NCBI GenBank assembly: GCA_039707655.1 | Contig: CM077668.1 | Span: forward strand, 68,279,086 to 68,343,085 | Length of the DNA stretch: 64,000 nucleotides | Source of the DNA: Elymus sibiricus | Lineage: Eukaryota; Streptophyta; Magnoliopsida; Poales; Poaceae | Direction of reading: 5' to 3' | Shown here: positions 57,614 to 64,000 of the stretch, in pieces | Layout of the letters: each line of letters starts with the position of its first letter | Numbering within the stretch: position 1 is the stretch's first letter | Made by a program: the position numbers and the translations under genes | Notes under the pieces: generated by a model | Database searches by the model: none | The model's input: only the letters and a program-made list of their open reading frames with translations | Told to the model about the DNA's origin: nothing

Positions 57614-59039
57614 TGTGGCGCCCCGCCTGATTACCACTGTAGCCAGACGGTCGCGGCACACACCAGCCCAGGAGATCACTCTGGTATGCGCTTTTACAAC
57701 AAGTATCATGAACACAAACTTTTCTATTAATGAAATATATCAGTCTTACATGATATATTACAAGGGTGAAGGCAGCGGAAAAGCTCTATCTAAGGCAGCA
57801 TGGTCCTGGTGCGGCTCCAATCCATAGGAATCTGACTGGGTTACTCGTCTAGCCCGCGAACACTCCAGCTCCTTGCTAGCGGTCGTCGAATCCTGAGGTG
57901 AACCTGGCCACATTGAAGGCCGCTGAGTACTTTTGAATGTACTCGCAAGCAAACCAAACCAACATATACACCAAGCAATGCAATCCATGGCATTGAAGCA
58001 TGCATTTGTTATCTTATCCATATTAATCATCATACTATGGCAGGAATATCTAGCAATATTAAACATCTAGTAACATTAATCATCTTAAGTACTTAAAGTG
58101 CTTACTGTTACTGAGTACCAACTTACTCTCTTCTGGGTTGTCCCACAACCCTCAGAACTCTCAGGAACCACTAAGCACTTCCGAACATCAGACAAATTCT
58201 TCCACCATTATTATTATTATTACGGTTGATCATCCTAGAGAGGTCTAAGCGGACTGTCCAATACCGTGGACGCGGCTATTCGAATAGGTTTTTACACTCT
58301 GCAGAGGTTGCGCACTTTACCCACACCATGGAGCTCCCAGCCTCGTACTTAGTACATGTTCCCATTCGGGTGGACCAGTGCTGCTCCAACGAAACTTGCC
58401 TAACCCGTGACTCCTCTACCGTACCACCGACAATCATACCCTCCCAGGGTCATGTCCTGGGTGGCCCCTGTGTCACCCCATGACACCTGCCACCGTCGTG
58501 GCCAAACAAACTGTCCCAAACGGGGACGGGTACCCATATAACTCAACTGGGCTCACAAGGTTATCACCACCTACCGGGCCAGGGTAGCACGCGCACATAA
58601 CCTTCCCTCTTTGGCGGTACTGGTAAAAGAGCACAAAGCTAGACCAAGTCAAGGCCGTCCCATGCCGGCAAATGTGGTTGCACGAATAAGTCTGGGTAGG
58701 TGGCTCTTGATCAACCAACTATGTTTAGATTAACAAGCCTTTAACAGGTGTGGATATTCATCATAATTAACTTAACATGGCAGTAGATATGCACTAAAGT
58801 AAATTTACTATGAATTTCACATGTCAAAATAATGCATATTGTAACAGCTATGAAAACATAACACCCTATCTCCATACAATATCACAACGAGTCATTAGTG
58901 CTATAATAAATGAGCATTAGCAGGTCAAGTAAATAGCAAGTTATCACTTTACAGATTCTAGCTGTAAGTTACGACCATCTGAACCCTTGTATGAAACTGG
59001 CAAATAAACCAGTAGCCACCAGAACGGTCTTTACAACTC

Positions 59040-59310
59040 AGATCTGGGACGTGACTGGAATAACTCAACCCCGGCTCAAGATGGCTGAAAAGCAGCTCAG
59101 AGCATGAGACGGTGTTGATAAGAAGAAGATAGCAGTTCCCTAAGACGGCCGGAAAGCAGCTCAGAGCATAGGGTCACTGCTATAGAAAGAAATTCAACAG
59201 CTGTCCGAGACGGCCGAAAAGCAGCTCAGAACACGGACCAGTTGTTGAAAAGAGAAACATAAAGTCGGCATCCACCCCGGACGGCCGAAAGCAGCTCAGA
59301 ACACAGGCGT
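59040..59310 (+). repeat. Four short repeats in element G
   Basis: Four copies of (A/C)GGC(C/T)G(G)AAA(G)CAGCTCAGA, 60-70 bases apart. Confidence 0.65.
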
Positions 59311-60349
59311 GGTGCCGTCATCAAGGAAAGGCAAGCAAGGGTTCATCGGCGTCACATACAGTTCACCACTACGCATACAAGCATGAACATAATAATTTAA
59401 ACACGCAAGAATAACACAGAGCAATGCTTTAGGGCATATATCAGATGGTCGGCTTGCCTGTGGGTGATGGAATACTCCGGGAGAAGTGCGATCAGCTCGC
59501 GGAAAATTCGCCGGAAAGGATTCTCTCTCGGAGGGGCTGAATGTAGGGCAGGGGCAAAATGGGTATTTCTAGAAAGTATACACATGGTGGAAGTGATGTC
59601 ATTGGAACGGGCTCGACGATCTGAGGAAGTGAGCTTTGGGTTTACCTGAATCGGAGTTGCGAGCAACAAGATAGAAGGGTTTTTCTGCCAGGGACCTATG
59701 TGCAAGTATTTAATTCGCCAATGGGTCCTTGGCAGATTTTTCTGTGGAAAAAGAAAAACCGCACTGTTTACACGGGCTGCCTCAGGCCGAAACTACTACA
59801 GCTATTGCTGCTGTTCCACTGGCTGCAACTGGGCCGGCCCACCCGCGCCACTTAAAAAAACAGAGAGGGGGAGTCGTCCCCAACCTCCTGCTCGCGTGCC
59901 CAGCCGAGAAGAGGCGTGCCCCCGACGGCGATTGCCGGGGCTATGGGGCAACTCCGGTGACACTCCGGCTATGGACGGACTCAGCGGCGAGTGGCACATC
60001 CAATGGTACCCAATTCGATGGCCGGGGAGCTCGGACTTGAGCAGCACGCCGGCGGTGGTGGACGGCGACGCTGGAGAGATTGGACCCGAGAGCACGGGCC
60101 TCCCCGGGACAAAACGAAGGCGGGAAGGTCTACGGATGGTGGTGGTGGTTGCGTGAGGGGGTCAGGCGGAGCGAGGATGGCTTGGGTGCCGCCAATTTTG
60201 GCGAGGCCGAATGGCTGGCATGGCGGCGATGGTGGACAGAGGGGAGGGAGGGGAGCTCCGGGGCTCTGCTGAGTGGTCCAGCGAGCTAGTGGAGAGGAGG
60301 GGAGAGGGTTGCCGTGCTCGGAGTGCTCGGGAAAGGCACGGGGTGGCGG

Positions 60350-60361
60350 CTTATATAGGCG
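60350..60361 (-). promoter_or_regulatory. TATA box in element G
   Basis: The minus strand reads GCCTATATAAGCC. The box is near-palindromic, so the strand is inferred from the LTR start. Confidence 0.5.
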
Positions 60362-62023
60362 GCCGGCGACGAACGGATGAGGATAGCCGTCTTGGCATCC
60401 TCATCTCCGCACTGGAGCTCCGGCGAGGTGGCGCGCGAAGAGCGGTGCCGACCTGACGTTCAACAGAGGGAGGAGACAGCTCAAGGAGCAAGAGGCCAAT
60501 GGGGAGGAAAACGACGGTGGTTCACGGGCGGGCAGTACGGTGGCCGAACTCGCCGTGGCGTGCAGAGGAAGGAAGAAGAGGGGAGAAGAGTTTGGAGAGG
60601 AGCAGGTGGACGCCGCGGAGCCATGAGACATGCTCGGACAAGCTAGAAGTAGCCGGAGCAAGCTGGCCGACAGGGACAGCACCCGGAGCGCCGTTTCTGC
60701 CAGCTGTCCACGCGGTCACCACATGCATGGGCTGCTCTAGAAGGCTCCAGCATGTCCAAGCTTGTCCAACAAGTCTCTCGTTGCTCAAATAAGTAAGAGA
60801 TGCTGCTGGGTGGCTCTGGGGTGAGAGAAATGAGCAGAAATAGATTCTGACAGCAAAATTGACTGGAATTTTCTGGAGAAATGGATGAGAGTGGGGAGCT
60901 GAAACTTTGTCAAAATGAAATGTGGTAGGAAGGACTATATGCTGGAAGAATTTGGAGGCATTTGAATCAGTTTTGAATACACTTCCTTTGTAATGCAAAA
61001 TCTGGTCCAGAAACTGAATCTGGATGTTGCACTCATATGGCCCAATGAAATGAGCTGAATTTTGGTGGAGGGAGATTATTTGAATGTATGGAGGTTCTGG
61101 AAAAATTTCAGCTCATTTGGATATACCAAAATGGTACTTCCTTCACAGAGCTGCAATCTGGACAGAAACTTAGGAACATTACTGGGGATAATTGGCTAGA
61201 TGGATTGGGCTGATTTTGGGTATCCAGAGGTGATTTATCATGGTTAACCACCATGAAAATTTTCAGCCCAAAAAGATCAAGGGAGCAAGCACTTCCTTTG
61301 CAAACTGGAAATCTGGACAGAATTTGCAAATGGATGTTGTGCTCAAAATTTGATCTATGGAACTTGGGTTCTTGATGGAAATGGTGAAGATATGGACAAG
61401 AGAAGCTAAGAAAATTATTTGGGATTTTTCCTGGCTACCAAAATGGTAGTTCCTTTGGAATGTGCCCAAATTGCAATATTGGCATAAAAATAGGAAAATG
61501 CAATTTCCCTTATTTAATTATGGCCAATATTTTTATGGGAGCTCAGAATGACCACAAAGAATATCTCCACAAGTTTTCCTGAACTTTGGAGATGGATGGA
61601 TATTTTCCTGGATTTAATTCCTTTAAATGGCAGAAAAAGGAATTAATTTTAAATGAAAAATATTGCAAATGACTTAGCAATATTTTTGCATATCCAGGGT
61701 TTATAGATATACGATGATCACTGGGAAAAGTTTGGGAGTCCACAGATCAAAGGAAATTGGGGTTCCTTTGTAACGGAAGGAATTAGGGTTTCCCTTCTGG
61801 TAGATCGAAGAGTAGGGTTTCGGTGGCAAAATCCTGAGGATATAACTTGGGTGGCAAGGTTGAATCGAAGAGAATCTCTGGTTGGATAGGAGAGGCAAGG
61901 CTAACTGACCAGCTTCATATACCCAAAGGCAACAGAAAATCCAATAACACCAAAAATAAGACGGGAGTCAAATCCCGCGAAGGAAAAAAAAACAAGGAGC
62001 GAAAACTAGGGTGTTACACTGAT

Positions 62024-62200
62024 TCAGCTCAGATTGCAGATATTTACTACGCCAAGTGCACGAATATTCACCTGATTGACCCAGTTCCAGGCTGAACTTA
62101 TTTACCGTGCCAAGCGCACGAAGATCCATCCATTTGACTCAATTTCAGACTAAAAGATATTTACCATGTCGACTGCATGGAGGTTCACCAGGAGATTTAA
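62024..62200 (+). repeat. Array 3 of F, right part
   Basis: Three further units with GCCAAGTGCACGAATATTCA and GCCAAGCGCACGAAGATCCA. Confidence 0.75.
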
Positions 62201-62960
62201 ACCCTCTGTCAGACTCATCTAGTCCGATAGTGGCTCGGGGACTACACCCATTGGGTGCACTCAGCGTGCCCCCACTAGAAGAGAACTCAAAAAAGAAACA
62301 CTCTGCTCAGGCAAATCTAGCAATAACATTCAAGTACAACAAACCCTACAGACTCCAACCTACTACCGGCAGTCAGTCAGGGTCTCGGGGGCTACACCCT
62401 CGCGCACCCATAGAACAAAATTCTGAGTAATACGTTACTCGATGCAGGACCAGCTCCAGATCACTCAAAAAAATTGCGACAGTTGATGCAGGACCCGTTT
62501 TGAGCCTTCTTCTAGGACTCAACTGTCACCAAGTTTGGGAGAGCAGTCCCGTTTTCAGCCATTCTAGGACTCCGCGGACCCGTTTTGAGCCTTCTTCTAG
62601 GACTCGATAGTTGGTGAAACTCATAAGTTTGGATCTAGAGCCGACTCGTATTGAGATTCCTCCGAGATAAGAATGGCACCTCTTTGGGAAAGCAGTCCAT
62701 GTATCAATCTTGTTGCCTAGATTTAATGACACTCCCATACTATGATCACGAGTTAACCTCTTCTGAGGGATGAACAACTGTCACCAAGTTTCTCCTCGCG
62801 GCCACTTACCCCAGATCAGTCGGGAAGCGCAGTGCTAGAATCCATTGAGATCTTGTTTGAACCTTGGTTGTTTGAAAGCACGATGATGGGTGTCGAGTCT
62901 TTCCATAATCACTCAGGCCATATTGTGTCTTTCACAAACTCGTTCCGCAAGACCTCAACC
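62201..62960 (+). other. Element F 3' noncoding region
   Basis: No ORF recognised. A short repeat, ACCCGTTTTGAGCCTTCTTC, occurs at about 62489 and 62578, and CTGTCACCAAGTTT at about 62522 and 62778. Confidence 0.6.
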
Positions 62961-62974
62961 GATTCGGGGGCTAA
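62961..62974 (+). promoter_or_regulatory. Polypurine-like tract of element F
   Basis: GATTCGGGGGCTAA lies directly before the 3' LTR, the usual place for plus-strand priming. The same CTCGGGGGCTTA-like word recurs in every 69-bp unit. Confidence 0.6.
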
Positions 62975-63553
62975 TGTTGGGGATATACATAACAGGTAGG
63001 CCCACGAAGGGTCTAAGATCATAAAGCACGGGGTCCAAATATCAGGTGGGTCCAAATAAATCTCATACAGACATACTATCCACTCGGACGTATCGAGGTA
63101 CCGTCCACTCGGATGGCAATCAACCACTCGGCCATATGACTCACTCGGATATGTGAGAACCAACAGTCGGCAAGGTAGTCGAAGCATCATCCTTGTAGTA
63201 GGCTGACATTATGGCATTGATGCCCCACTTTGTAACATAAGAGGTGAGGGGGTGGCGCACTCTATATAAGCCACCCCCACCACATAGCTAAGGGGGGCTC
63301 TTTCTTCTACCTCTCTCTCTAGTCTCCGGACTTAGCTTAGGCATGGGGATCCGTTCTTCTCTCACACACACATTGTAATCTCCGGATACATATTCATACA
63401 AAACAAAGCCTCTTCGGAGCATGAGACGTAGGGCTGTTATCTCCACCGTGAGAGGCCCGAACTCGCTAAAACATCGTGTCACCCACATGCATCTCGGTAG
63501 ATCATGCTCCTTTACCCTACCCCCTTCGTATTGTCGGAATCGTTCCCACGACA
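62975..63553 (+). repeat. 3' LTR of element F
   Basis: 579 bp; starts TGTTGGGGATATACATAACA and ends CCCACGACA, followed by TSD TCACC. Confidence 0.92.
63262..63270 (+). promoter_or_regulatory. TATA box in F 3' LTR
   Basis: CTATATAAG, the LTR counterpart of the 34891 box. It could drive read-out transcription into element D. Confidence 0.55.
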
Positions 63554-64000
63554 TCACCCTCGATGGATTCCACTTGATGTAATCGTCAAGGTGAACTTGG
63601 ATGAATCACCCTCGAAGGGTTCACACTTGAGGGGTCGCACGACGGAGTCGTTATCGGGAGTGGTGAAGGAGGAATCACCCTCCGTAGACCACAACCGATT
63701 AGCTACTCTACAGAGTTATCATCAGAAGTGCTATACGAGGTATCACCCCCGGCACTCGATAGTAACCCTGTAGTGTCGTACAACTAAGGGGGGTGTGATG
63801 TGTTGTGTCGGTCTCTGCATATCGATCACGTTGATCGAGTCATCTGCTAGCAAAGCGAGGGCAACAGGGACAAGGTGAGGGGTCACTAATGGCTCACTAA
63901 CCAACCTATACTAAGCATATAGGATAAACAGGTAGGTAACAATAGCAGGTTACAAAAGCAGGCTATGCATCAGAATAGGAGCAATCAATTACAGTAGCAA
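63554..64000. mobile_element. Outer LTR element D, right part
   Basis: It starts with the second TSD copy TCACC (63554-63558) and carries on the AATCACCCTCGA-type repeats seen just left of F (34540-34600), which shows the two parts were once continuous. It runs off the window end. No gene is seen. Confidence 0.75.

Larger units (their letters stand above)
57614..62018 (-). mobile_element. 4.4-kb solo LTR, element G
   Basis: TSD CTGAT at 57609-57613 and 62019-62023. It begins TGTGGCGCCCCGCC on plus and ends GGGTGTTACA, so on minus it opens TGTAACACCC: imperfect inverted ends as in LTRs. No gag, pol, primer site or second LTR is present, so I read it as a solo LTR of a long-LTR family. The length is near that reported for LARD (Sukkula-type) LTRs, but the identity is not proven. 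A strong TATA box on minus (60350-60361) suggests minus orientation. GC-rich frames around 59700-60650 are upstream or leader sequence, not genes. Confidence 0.8.
34604..63553 (+). mobile_element. Non-autonomous LTR retrotransposon F, with three nested insertions
   Basis: Flanked by TSD TCACC (34599-34603 and 63554-63558). It has matching LTRs, a primer site after the left LTR and a purine-rich tract before the right one, so it is oriented plus. Total length is 28.9 kb, of which 21.5 kb is nested elements H, E and G. Its own interior, about 6.3 kb, has no gag or pol and is mainly tandem arrays. Any open frames there follow the repeat periods. It fits the concept of a large retrotransposon derivative that borrows enzymes in trans. 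The family name is not asserted. Confidence 0.88.

Noticed and set aside
59698..60646. GC-rich overlapping frames suggesting a host gene in element G
   Set aside because: They lie inside a TSD-bounded LTR near its TATA box, overlap on both strands and match no family I recognise.

Overview
This window is a grass-genome transposon nest, most likely from a Triticeae species (wheat, barley or Aegilops group). The grounds are established knowledge of the families seen: a BARE/WIS/Angela-type Copia LTR (its 5' end reads through GCCCTAGAGGCAATAATAA), Athila-like Gypsy LTRs starting TGATACGTC with a tRNA-Asp-type primer site TGGCGCCGTTGC, a CACTA end, a Stowaway MITE and a CAACGCGCGGGG...CTAG Helitron end. 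I see no intact cellular gene, rRNA, tRNA or CRISPR array. Almost every base belongs to a mobile element or a repeat inside one. I could anchor seven insertions with exact target-site duplications (TSDs).

Left part (1-6517): the 5' half of a minus-strand Gypsy element with decayed gag, protease, RT and RNase H, cut by the window start. A 605-bp hAT-like element (1993-2597, 8-bp TSD CTCCTGGC) sits inside its RT. Next (6518-9184) is a gene-fragment-rich stretch ending in a Helitron 3' terminus.

9185-27795: a minus-strand non-autonomous LTR element, here called X, with a long reading frame of unknown function. Part of X and the Helitron end are duplicated (about 8197-11714 against 11774-23010). 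X is interrupted by a CAGGGCCGG-type hAT (10117-11265) and by a nearly full Athila-like Gypsy element, B (13194-22435, TSD ATAGT), whose gag, protease, RT, RNase H and integrase are readable but broken by stops and frameshifts. Then follow an Athila-like LTR fragment (28065-29163) and a CACTA fragment (29461-32991) carrying a 103-bp Stowaway MITE.

Right half (32992-64000): three nesting levels. Outer element D (long LTR starting TGTGACGC) is split by F (34604-63553, TSD TCACC), a non-autonomous LTR element whose interior is mostly tandem arrays with 46-, 55- and 69-bp units. F in turn contains H (39383-46860, TSD AGCCG; non-autonomous Athila-like element with an unknown ORF), E (46933-56574, TSD TTAGC; degenerate Angela-like Copia element) and G (57614-62018, TSD CTGAT; a 4.4-kb solo LTR).

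The elements do not work together as a pathway. Their relations are insertion order and possible trans-mobilisation: F shares its primer site and LTR-end structure with the gag-pol-bearing Gypsy element at the window start, so it may use a related element's proteins. No convincing new biological system was found. The points most worth following are the unknown ORFs of X and H, the phased insertions of H and E in the 69-bp array, the Helitron-linked duplication, and the kinds of stop codon in each element.
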